Positions 1-5,821 of a DNA stretch of 5,860 bases are shown here, piece by piece. Under the pieces are notes generated by a model. The model was not told where the DNA came from. It ran no database searches and saw only the letters and a program-made list of their open reading frames with translations. This stretch comes from an uncultured Sporolactobacillus sp. (GTDB lineage: Bacteria > Bacillota > Bacilli > Bacillales > Sporolactobacillaceae): positions 1-5,860 of the forward strand of contig UQRJ01000195.1 in the NCBI GenBank assembly GCA_900543345.1. Direction: 5' to 3'. Each line of letters begins with the position of its first letter. Within the stretch, counting starts at the first letter, position 1. Made by a program: the position numbers and the translations under genes.

Positions 1-48
1 TCTACACAAGGCTATTCGTCGGCAGCGTCAGATGTGTATAAGAGACAG
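1..48 (+). other. Illumina Nextera adapter (sequencing artefact), left end
   Basis: This is not genomic DNA. Bases 1-7 (TCTACAC) match the 3' end of the P5 primer, 8-15 (AAGGCTAT) sit exactly where an 8-base i5 index belongs (I recall this as a Nextera XT index, S520), 16-29 are the read-1 primer part, and 30-48 are the 19-base Tn5 mosaic end AGATGTGTATAAGAGACAG. The order P5 end, index, primer, mosaic end is that of a library molecule, so the genomic sequence starts at 49. The same unit is found in reverse complement at the right end. Confidence 0.98.
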
Positions 49-146
49 GCATAACCTATACTCTTTTATTGCTGCTGCATGAATTAGTACATGGACAATA
101 AAGGCAATGATTATCGGTCAACTTCACAAAACGCGCTAATAATCTC

Positions 147-191
147 GAAAAAAAGAAGCCCCATTCGCCGGCCATGATCAATACAACGGGG
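147..191 (-). terminator. Candidate rho-independent terminator for the ssu operon
   Basis: Read on the minus strand, CCCCGTT (191-185) can pair with AATGGGG (165-159) in a 7-bp stem with one G-U pair. The loop is 19 bases and contains TGATCA and GGCCGG. The stem is followed by CTTCTTTTTTT (158-148), a U-rich tail. It lies about 275 bases after the ssuB stop and is the only minus-strand hairpin with a U-tract I find there. The stem is short and the loop is large, so strength is uncertain. Confidence 0.4.
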
Positions 192-255
192 AACTGACGC
201 GGATGATAACGTGAACGCGTTGATCAGGCAATTGATGGCGCTCTTGTATGGGCTG

Positions 256-298
256 CCGCCGTCAGCAGATAACAGATAATCTCCCGGCGGTTTTTTTT
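256..298 (+). terminator. Candidate rho-independent terminator, plus strand
   Basis: CCGCCG (256-261) can pair with CGGCGG (285-290), followed directly by eight T (291-298). The 23-base loop holds a tandem CAGATAA repeat (266-279) and a possible inner AGAT/ATCT pair. The GC stem next to a T-run is typical of an intrinsic terminator, but the loop is larger than usual. It would end a plus-strand transcript coming from the left, for which no intact gene is visible in this window. Confidence 0.4.
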
Positions 299-465
299 AA
301 CCCATTCGCCGGTAGTCCGGACAACCCCCGTTTCGCATCGCCAAGAATGACGAAACTGGCAATAGCCAGATGTTCGAAATCCGCCCAACCGGTAGTTGCC
401 GCTTCAATCCGGCAAATGGGCAAAGTATCGGTTTCGTCTGCGGCAGCCTGCGATACAAACGTTTT

Positions 466-1239
466 CTAGCAATTCGGCGATTGCAGCAATCGATTGAGCA
501 AACGGTCGGTTAAGCGATTAAATGACGCCGCGGTCCGCACGCGCGGCCTCGGTAGCGGAATCGCCAGTTCTTCGCTGATCCGCCCCGCTTCAATTAAGAT
601 GACGCGGTCGGCCAATCGCACGGCTTCGCCGACGTCGTGCGTCACGAGAATGCACGTGAGTTGCTGCTTTTTCCACACCTTTTCAATCAAGTCCTGCATA
701 TCGATCCGCGTTAGCGCATCCAGCGCACTCAATGGTTCGTCGAGCAGCAGCAGATCGGGATGGCTGATTAATGCCCGGGCTAACGCAACACGCTGCTTTT
801 GTCCGCCGGATAACTTCCGCGGATAAGCGGCGGCGAAACCGGACAGGCCGACTGCATCCAATACGTCAAGCGCTCGCTGCTTCCAGTTGCCATGCAGGCC
901 GATGCCGACGTTATCGACCACATTCTTCCATGGCAAAAAGCGGCCGTTTTGAAACATCATCCGTGCCGAACGATTCAGGCCGTTCAATCGGGTTCCATTC
1001 TGTTCCACAGCGCCTTTCGTCGGTTGATCCAGTCCGGCAATCAATCGTAATAATGTACTCTTACCGCCGCCGCTTCGCCCGACAACGGCAATGAACTCTC
1101 CCGCATGCACGGTCAGGTCAATTCCCTTTAATACTTGATGATCCGGGAAGCTTTTATCAATCCCGATCAGTTTCAGCAGCACGCGACCTTGGGATGTTGC
1201 GGCTTTATTCGCCGGAAGATCCCTCCGATCTTGTTTCAT
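466..1239 (-). CDS. ssuB: Aliphatic sulfonate ABC transporter, ATP-binding protein SsuB
   Basis: Cytoplasmic ATPase that powers import of alkanesulfonates through SsuC. The 257-residue product has a complete ABC domain: Walker A GRSGGGKST (54-62), Q-loop Q97 in MMFQNGRFLPWKNV, signature LSGGQKQRVALARAL (143-157), Walker B LLLLDEP (163-169) and H-loop H201. The FLPWKNVVDNVG stretch, LDALTRIDMQDLI and the C-terminal IPLPRPR are typical of SsuB, and length fits (E. coli SsuB is about 255). I chose the ATG at 1239 because it overlaps the ssuC TGA as ATGA, the usual arrangement for coupled translation. A GTG at 1260 would add MVALGSS; neither start has a strong SD. It is the last gene of the operon. 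The specific substrate is inferred from family resemblance and could be another sulfonate. Confidence 0.93.
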   Translation of the reverse strand: MKQDRRDLPANKAATSQGRVLLKLIGIDKSFPDHQVLKGIDLTVHAGEFIAVVGRSGGGKSTLLRLIAGLDQPTKGAVEQNGTRLNGLNRSARMMFQNGRFLPWKNVVDNVGIGLHGNWKQRALDVLDAVGLSGFAAAYPRKLSGGQKQRVALARALISHPDLLLLDEPLSALDALTRIDMQDLIEKVWKKQQLTCILVTHDVGEAVRLADRVILIEAGRISEELAIPLPRPRVRTAASFNRLTDRLLNRLLQSPNC

Positions 1240-2000
1240 ACTTGAACCCAACGCAACCACCTGCTTTCAAAAAACTTGGCAATCAGATCGGACAACTTAC
1301 CAAGCAGGGCATAGATTAAGATGGACAGAACAATGATATCCATCTGCATAAACTCACGCGCATTCATCGCCAGATAACCGATGCCGGAATTGGCAGCGAT
1401 CGTTTCGGCGACGATCAATGTGGTCCACATCACACCCAATGCATAGCGGATACCGACAAGGATAGACGAAAGGGCCCCCGGAAAAATAATCTGTGTGAAC
1501 AGCGACCAGCCGCTTAAACCGTAGGCTCGGCCCATTTCAATTAATTCCTTATCAACATTTTTAATGCCGTGATACGTATTGATATAGATAGGAAACAGGA
1601 CCCCGAGAGCTACCAGAATGATTTTCGGCGTCTCACCGATGCCGAACCACAGGATCATGAGCGGAATTAACGCCAGATGGGGAATATTGCGCAGCATCTG
1701 TACAGAAGAATCAAACAACAAAGCAGAAATCTTGAAACAGCCGTTGCCCAAGCCGAGGATAAATCCCGTGATGCCGCCGATCAAAAAACCGCTCAAGGCA
1801 CGATACAAACTGATCCCCATGTGGTGAATCAGTTCGCCATTTGCCAACAGACGGACGGCAGCCGCCATCACGCCGACAGGCGAAGGAAGTACCGTCGACG
1901 GAATCAAGCCCGATGAACTCATGAGCTGCCAAAGCAATAACAAAGCGATTGGAATCAGCCATGGCAAAATGACCGATAATCGCCGCTGATCATTTTTCAC
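1236..2000 (-). CDS. ssuC: Aliphatic sulfonate ABC transporter, permease SsuC
   Basis: Inner-membrane channel subunit of the sulfonate importer, 254 residues, the usual size. An N-terminal membrane segment (about 10-27, LPWLIPIALLLLWQL region) is followed by IPSTVLPSPVGV, a motif usual in this permease family, then a BPD_transp_1 type core with segments around 67-90, 100-122, 125-145, and 175-200. The EAA loop that docks the ATPase is visible as EMGRAYGLSGWSLFTQIIFP (about 155-174). The start is GTG at 2000, supported by the strong SD GGGGAGGAA (2015-2007) six bases upstream. The SD sits just behind the ssuA stop (15-base gap) and the stop overlaps the ssuB ATG by four bases, so the three genes are surely one operon. 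TauC-like taurine permeases are close relatives, but the SsuA partner favours Ssu. Confidence 0.93.
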   Translation of the reverse strand: MKNDQRRLSVILPWLIPIALLLLWQLMSSSGLIPSTVLPSPVGVMAAAVRLLANGELIHHMGISLYRALSGFLIGGITGFILGLGNGCFKISALLFDSSVQMLRNIPHLALIPLMILWFGIGETPKIILVALGVLFPIYINTYHGIKNVDKELIEMGRAYGLSGWSLFTQIIFPGALSSILVGIRYALGVMWTTLIVAETIAANSGIGYLAMNAREFMQMDIIVLSILIYALLGKLSDLIAKFFESRWLRWVQV

Positions 2001-2006
2001 CGTCCA

Positions 2007-2015
2007 TTCCTCCCC
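2007..2015 (-). promoter_or_regulatory. Ribosome binding site that fixes the ssuC GTG start
   Basis: GGGGAGGAA on the minus strand, directly after the ssuA TGA stop and six bases before GTG at 2000-1998. It is the strongest SD in the window. An ATG inside it (2007-2005) opens only a five-codon frame, so GTG is the real start. Confidence 0.85.
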
Positions 2016-2963
2016 TCAATGGTCCAACAAAGCATCGCGTACGTCAATTTTTTTCGGTATCAACTTCAATTCATAGAATTGATCGGCAATGGATTGTTGT
2101 TCCTGCAGAATTGTGTTATTCATCGCATCGATGCCGTATGTCCGCCGCTTAACGGCTTTCCTTACGATTCGGCGATTCATTTTCAGCTCGTCCGCCAGTT
2201 TGTCAATCAGCTCCCCATGATGGCTATTGGCCCATTTCATACTTGCCGACAGCTGATTCATCAGTATCTTGGTCACCTGCCGATGTTTTTCGGCAAACTG
2301 CCGTTTAGCCAGGAAAAAGTCGCGATCCGTTGTCAGTGTTTTGCCGTTTACCAGTAGTTTCCCGTTGCCGTTGATCTCCGCGGCAGCCGTGAAGGGATCC
2401 CAAACAGCCCAGGCATCGACGTTGCCTTTTTGAAAGGCAATGCGTCCTTCCGCCGGTTGCAAATAGACGACGTGCACGTCCTTTAACGTCAAATTTACCT
2501 TCTCTAAAGCTTTCACCACAAGATAGTGCGAGCTGGAACCTTTAGCAAAAGCAATCTTCTTCCCCTTAAGATCGGAAAGCGAGCGAATTGAGCCATCCTT
2601 TTTGACCAAAATGCCGCTGCCGAGATTCTTTGAATGGCCGACGCCCACATAGACAAGGTCGGTACCGGCAGCCTGCGAAACAATCGGCGGCGTGTTTCCG
2701 GTTCGGCCGTAGTCAATGCTTCCGGATCGCAGTGCTTCCAGCAGTGCCGACCCGGCCTGGAATTCTTTCCATTCGACGCGATAGCCGTGCTTCTTCAGGG
2801 CGGCCGCTAACTTTCCTCTGACCTTAGCAATGTTGAATTCATCGCCTTTTTGATAGCCGATGCGAATGACTTGCCGCTCGGTTGACGAAGCAGCATTGCA
2901 GCCGACCAAAAAGATGGCCATAATCAGCAGCAACGCGGCAAACCACCCAGTCGTTTTACGCAT
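2016..2963 (-). CDS. ssuA: Aliphatic sulfonate ABC transporter, substrate-binding lipoprotein SsuA
   Basis: Extracytoplasmic binding protein that captures alkanesulfonates and delivers them to SsuBC. The product from this start has 315 residues. MRKTTGWFAALLLIMAIFLVGC is a lipoprotein signal: basic start, hydrophobic core, lipobox LVGC with the lipidated Cys22. The mature part has the SsuA family landmarks: FQAGSALLEALRSGSIDYG (68-86) then TGNTPPIVSQAAG (88-100), DLKGKKIAFAKGSSSHYL (131-148), and LQPAEGRIAFQKGNVDAWAV (168-187) followed by WDPF. I chose ATG at 2963 because AGAGGG lies seven bases upstream and the signal peptide begins there. The frame is open to an ATG at 3110, but those 49 extra residues are translated repeat sequence. 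Binding specificity (linear sulfonate, taurine or aromatic sulfonate) cannot be told by eye. Confidence 0.94.
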   Translation of the reverse strand: MRKTTGWFAALLLIMAIFLVGCNAASSTERQVIRIGYQKGDEFNIAKVRGKLAAALKKHGYRVEWKEFQAGSALLEALRSGSIDYGRTGNTPPIVSQAAGTDLVYVGVGHSKNLGSGILVKKDGSIRSLSDLKGKKIAFAKGSSSHYLVVKALEKVNLTLKDVHVVYLQPAEGRIAFQKGNVDAWAVWDPFTAAAEINGNGKLLVNGKTLTTDRDFFLAKRQFAEKHRQVTKILMNQLSASMKWANSHHGELIDKLADELKMNRRIVRKAVKRRTYGIDAMNNTILQEQQSIADQFYELKLIPKKIDVRDALLDH

Positions 2964-2970
2964 GATCGAT

Positions 2971-2976
2971 CCCTCT
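2971..2976 (-). promoter_or_regulatory. Ribosome binding site that fixes the ssuA start
   Basis: AGAGGG on the minus strand with a seven-base spacer to ATG at 2963-2961. It lies just after the structured repeat. The in-frame ATG codons farther upstream (2987 and 3110) have no comparable SD. Confidence 0.8.
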
Positions 2977-2989
2977 TCTGTTTTCATTT

Positions 2990-3137
2990 TTAGCTCTGTT
3001 TCGCTGCAGACGCTTTCCGCAGGCGATGAGCCTCCTCGCTGCGGGGTCCCCCCTGGATCGTTCTTCCCGTCGGAGTCTTGCGTCTTCCGCTCCAAACCAT
3101 GGCGCGACAAAAAACATGATCTTTAAACAGAGTCTAA
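2990..3137 (-). repeat. Structured intergenic repeat (Bacillaceae-type) in the ssuA leader
   Basis: Between the ligase stop and ssuA lies a GC-rich, purine-rich segment with landmarks (minus strand) GGAGCGGAAGACGC, AAGACTCC, GACCCCGCAG, CGAGGAGGCTCA and GCGGAAAGCG. From memory, very similar blocks recur in intergenic regions of many Bacillaceae. It is bracketed by a stem: TTAGACTCTGTTT (3137-3125) pairs with AAACAGAGCTAA (3001-2990), 12 pairs and one bulged A. Inside, CCGCAGCGA (3044-3036) pairs with TCGCCTGCGG (3026-3017) with one bulge, and AGACGC (3085-3080) pairs with GCGTCT (3013-3008). GGAG (3093-3090) could also pair with CTCC (3075-3072), crossing the last helix. No U-tract follows, so it is not a normal terminator. 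Function is unknown; its site in the leader could affect ssuABC expression or mRNA stability. Confidence 0.7.
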
Positions 3138-3140
3138 CTT

Positions 3141-4670
3141 TTAAACGAACAGTCGCTTCTTCAATAAACTTCGCTGCACTTTACCGGTCGGCCCGGTCGG
3201 CACTGCGTCGACCGTTTCGATGACGGCCGGTTGTTTCTGCGGCGACAGCAAGCGGCGACACTGCCGGGCAACGGCTTGTTTAATCTGCCTGTTCACTTGC
3301 TGATCTTTCGTCTCCGTTACAATAAATGCCGCCACTTTTTCACCGTACTGCGGATCACTGAGTCCAATCACGGCTACTTGCTGCACGCCCGGAACCATGC
3401 GGATGACTTGCTCGACTTCATAAGGGCTGATCTTTTCACCGCCGCGATTAATCAACTCTTTTTGGCGCCCGACAATGTACACATAACCATCTTCATCAAC
3501 ATAGCCGACGTCGCCGGTATGAAACCAGCCGTTCTGAAATGCGTCTTCTCCCGCTCCGTCGATATAATGGTCAATCACATTTTCGCCGCGAATCACAATT
3601 TCGCCCGGTTGACCGCAGGGCAGTGATTCATCGCTGTCATTGACAATTTTCAACTGTAGACCATAAGGGAAGCCGACGGAAGCCAGCTTGCGCATCTTCG
3701 GCGGCAGCGGATTGACGCAGATCTGACTGGCAGCCTCTGTCATGCCGTACGACTGAATAAGCGGAATGCCGAAGCGATCCTCAAATTGCACAGCCAAACG
3801 TTCCTCAAGCGGCGCGGAGGCAGAACGGATAAAGCGCAGTGTTTCCGGAATCACGGCCGGTCGGGGAATTTTCAACAAAATAGCGATAATCGCCGGTACA
3901 GCCGAGACCCACGTAATCTCCTCATGGGCAATCGTGTCCCAGAAACGGGAAGCGCTGAATTTCGGCGCCATGACAATTTGCCCGCCCGATAAAAGCGTCG
4001 ACAGGGCCGTGACGACCTGGGCATTAATATGAAAGAGCGGCAAGATATTATAAGCGCGGTCGGCTGCGTTGAGCCGATGCGAGTGGATGATATGCCGAGC
4101 GGCTGCGGCAATTTGCCGATGCGAAAGGCCGACTGCTTTCGGTGCGCCGGTTGTTCCCGACGTATAGAGCAAAACGGCAATCGCGTCCTCTGCCGGTGCG
4201 GCAAATCCCGCGTATGCCGATTCGTCACGCTGAGCGGCAGAGGCCCATCGTCCCGCTTTCCGCTCGTGACATTCAATCGTTTGGTCGTGATAAGTAAATA
4301 GTGCCCGCAACGTCCGGTCAGGATCATCTTGTAGCAAAATACGCGCATGCGGCGCTAAGACGAACGCGGCCGTCGGGTGGCAACGACGAATGAATTGTTT
4401 AAATTCCGTGGCGGTCAGCTGTGGATTGATGGTCGCAACAACAGCTCCCGCATCGATAATCGCCAGAAAACAGCAAAGAAAAGCATAAGAATTCGGCAGC
4501 CCTAACAGGACCCGGTCGCCCGGCTTAATGCCGGCGGCGGCCATCATCCTTTGAATATGTTCGATTCTCCGGCGCAGTGCGCCGGCAGTGTGCCAACAGC
4601 CGGCTTCCTCGACTACCGGTCGATCCGCCGAGTGCATCTGTTGAGCCAATTTATCGGTTAAATAGGACAT
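3141..4670 (-). CDS. AMP-forming acyl-CoA synthetase, AAE3/Pcs60 (oxalate--CoA ligase)-like
   Basis: Adenylate-forming enzyme expected to activate a carboxylic acid with ATP and load it on CoA, in the cytoplasm. At 509 residues it is full length. Visible motifs: phosphate loop YTSGTTGAPK (169-178), PLFHINA (211-217), YGMTE (308-312), HTGD (384-387), hinge region GRQKELINRGGEKISPYEVE (401-420) and the C-terminal catalytic lysine K497 in PTGPTGK. FSASRFWDTI (238-247), the AVPAI element, LRFIRSASAPL and a NPLPP stretch followed by SVGFPYG resemble plant AAE3 and yeast Pcs60, which use oxalate. The substrate is not proven; a medium-chain or other acid is possible. The start ATG has AGAGGT nine bases upstream and overlaps the stop of the acyltransferase by one base (TAATG). 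No acyl-carrier domain is fused. Confidence 0.88.
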   Translation of the reverse strand: MSYLTDKLAQQMHSADRPVVEEAGCWHTAGALRRRIEHIQRMMAAAGIKPGDRVLLGLPNSYAFLCCFLAIIDAGAVVATINPQLTATEFKQFIRRCHPTAAFVLAPHARILLQDDPDRTLRALFTYHDQTIECHERKAGRWASAAQRDESAYAGFAAPAEDAIAVLLYTSGTTGAPKAVGLSHRQIAAAARHIIHSHRLNAADRAYNILPLFHINAQVVTALSTLLSGGQIVMAPKFSASRFWDTIAHEEITWVSAVPAIIAILLKIPRPAVIPETLRFIRSASAPLEERLAVQFEDRFGIPLIQSYGMTEAASQICVNPLPPKMRKLASVGFPYGLQLKIVNDSDESLPCGQPGEIVIRGENVIDHYIDGAGEDAFQNGWFHTGDVGYVDEDGYVYIVGRQKELINRGGEKISPYEVEQVIRMVPGVQQVAVIGLSDPQYGEKVAAFIVTETKDQQVNRQIKQAVARQCRRLLSPQKQPAVIETVDAVPTGPTGKVQRSLLKKRLFV

Positions 4671-5821
4671 TACATTCTGACCTCTCGATTTTTATTTTCT
4701 TGCGGCAACGACGCCAGCGCTCTTTGTTGCTTAACCGGCCACCGTGAGCGCCGACCGATACAGTAAGAAGCAATCGGCGTTTTATAGAACGCATAAGCAA
4801 TCAACATCGACAGGCCGTAAACAAAACCGACGGCCAACGGCAGCGATAGATAAAAAACCGGCGTATCGGCTTTCAAGTGAGCGACAAAATATTTTTCGAC
4901 GATATACAGCGGTAAAGGTTGCACCAGATACATACCGAACGATGTCATCGAAGCCATCTGCACAAACTGATTGAAATGCTGTCCCTTTGTTTCACTGCGC
5001 CGGTTTGCCCAACACCTGCCGATAACAATCAATAAAGCGATCACCAGAACGGCATAAAGGAAAAAGACAGGCTGATGTACCGATTGAGCAGTGCGGTCAC
5101 TCACCTTTAATACCGTCCGATTGAGACCATAGTGCCAATACATCAAAACCCAGGTTACGGCAAAGACGGCCAGCAGCAATTTGATATGCCGATCAAGGAA
5201 CGCACAAATCGGTTCATAGTAACACGCCGCCAGACCGCCGATCACAAAATAGCCTTGGTAAGTCACGACAAAATTACCGTAATGCGACAGCAAATACGGC
5301 CAGCCGGACGTATCCAGATGCGGCAGCACAAATTTAATAAACGCCGTCAACATCAGCTGAAAATAAACACTCCAGATCAGGATATGGAGATGCCATTGGC
5401 TAAATTTTTGTAATCCGCGCAGAATAAAGGGAAAAATAATATAAAATTGAAAAGTTACCAATACATAGTAAATATAGAACTGATCGCCATGAATTACGGT
5501 CAACCATAAATCTTTCAAGAAAGCACCGGGAGCCTCCATCGTCCGCTGAAGATAATCATTCTGAAAAAACAAATAGACGATATTCCAGAACAAATAAGGA
5601 ATACCGATCGACAGAAATCGTTTTTTCCAAAAAACACCGATCTTTAAATCACGGCCCGTATAAACGATAAACAAGATAAAACCGGTAATAAACATAAAGG
5701 CCATCCGCGTAACGTGCATTGTCGAATGAACGGCCGCCATTCTCATGAAACTCGGTGTGCCGTCTTTGAGCCGGTCGTCGAAGATCGTCATTGTATGCAC
5801 AGCCAGAACGCCGAACATAAT
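4670..5821 (-). CDS. Membrane acyltransferase, acyltransferase-3 family, 5' end missing
   Basis: Integral membrane enzyme of the acyltransferase-3 (OafA/YrhL/IcaC-like) type, which usually O-acylates sugars or other envelope molecules using cytoplasmic acyl-CoA. The 383 visible residues start at IMFGVLAVH, which fits the first membrane helix of the family with its conserved His; the usual start with a basic stretch and RxxA-type motif is lacking. Hydrophobic segments follow, including FMFITGFILFIVY, IPYLFWNIVYLFF, FYIYYVLVTFQFYIIFPFIL, YFVIGGLAA, LLLAVFAVTWVLM, FFLYAVLVIALLIVIG, FGMYLVQPLPLYIV and LAVGFVYGLSMLIAYAF, so about ten helices in total. The tail is short, polar and basic. The frame enters the adapter upstream, so an ATG at 5836 (MYKRQ) is artefactual and probably 10-30 residues are missing. 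Acceptor and acyl donor are unknown; an IcaC-like export role is an alternative. Confidence 0.82.
   Translation of the reverse strand: MMFGVLAVHTMTIFDDRLKDGTPSFMRMAAVHSTMHVTRMAFMFITGFILFIVYTGRDLKIGVFWKKRFLSIGIPYLFWNIVYLFFQNDYLQRTMEAPGAFLKDLWLTVIHGDQFYIYYVLVTFQFYIIFPFILRGLQKFSQWHLHILIWSVYFQLMLTAFIKFVLPHLDTSGWPYLLSHYGNFVVTYQGYFVIGGLAACYYEPICAFLDRHIKLLLAVFAVTWVLMYWHYGLNRTVLKVSDRTAQSVHQPVFFLYAVLVIALLIVIGRCWANRRSETKGQHFNQFVQMASMTSFGMYLVQPLPLYIVEKYFVAHLKADTPVFYLSLPLAVGFVYGLSMLIAYAFYKTPIASYCIGRRSRWPVKQQRALASLPQENKNREVRM
4680..4685 (-). promoter_or_regulatory. Ribosome binding site of the ligase inside the acyltransferase end
   Basis: AGAGGT on the minus strand with a nine-base spacer to ATG at 4670-4668. 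It lies within the last codons of the acyltransferase, whose TAA shares one base with the ATG. This supports coupled translation of the two genes. Confidence 0.75.

Larger units (their letters stand above)
49..465. other. Gene-poor region downstream of ssuB, no supported CDS
   Basis: About 417 bases between the left adapter and the ssuB stop. Plus-strand frames in 49-250 are broken by many stops; the longest sensible run there (about 178-279, ending in TAA) lacks a good start. A plus-strand ORF at 248-469 has no visible SD and no family resemblance I recognise. On the minus strand the ssuB frame stays open for about 66 codons after its TAG stop, until a TGA near 262-264, but with no ATG. Two candidate terminators, one per strand, lie here. 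It may be an intergenic region with remnants of decayed genes, but I cannot name them. Confidence 0.5.

Noticed and set aside
80..125. Minus-strand promoter around TTGACC near 116-121
   Set aside because: The hexamer resembles a -35 box, but no matching -10 box is found at about 17 bases.
248..469. 73-residue plus-strand ORF after the left adapter
   Set aside because: No SD, no recognised family, begins within the stem-loop region of a candidate terminator, and runs opposite to all real genes; probably chance.
1240..1260. GTG start for ssuB seven codons upstream
   Set aside because: Possible, but no clear SD, and the ATG overlapping the ssuC stop as ATGA is the usual coupled start. Kept as an alternative.
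1990..2007. Small ORF starting at ATG 2007 in the ssuC leader
   Set aside because: It stops after five codons and lies within the SD of the GTG start.
2016..3110. SsuA starting at ATG 3110 (364 residues)
   Set aside because: The added residues come from the intergenic repeat; the lipoprotein signal and the AGAGGG SD belong to ATG 2963.
2990..3137. S-box, T-box or terminator in front of ssuA
   Set aside because: I see neither the conserved SAM riboswitch core nor the T-box AGGGTGG sequence, and no U-tract follows the hairpins.
4029..4348. ORFs on both strands inside the ligase gene
   Set aside because: They are other frames of a gene with full, ordered adenylate-forming motifs; no SD or family match.
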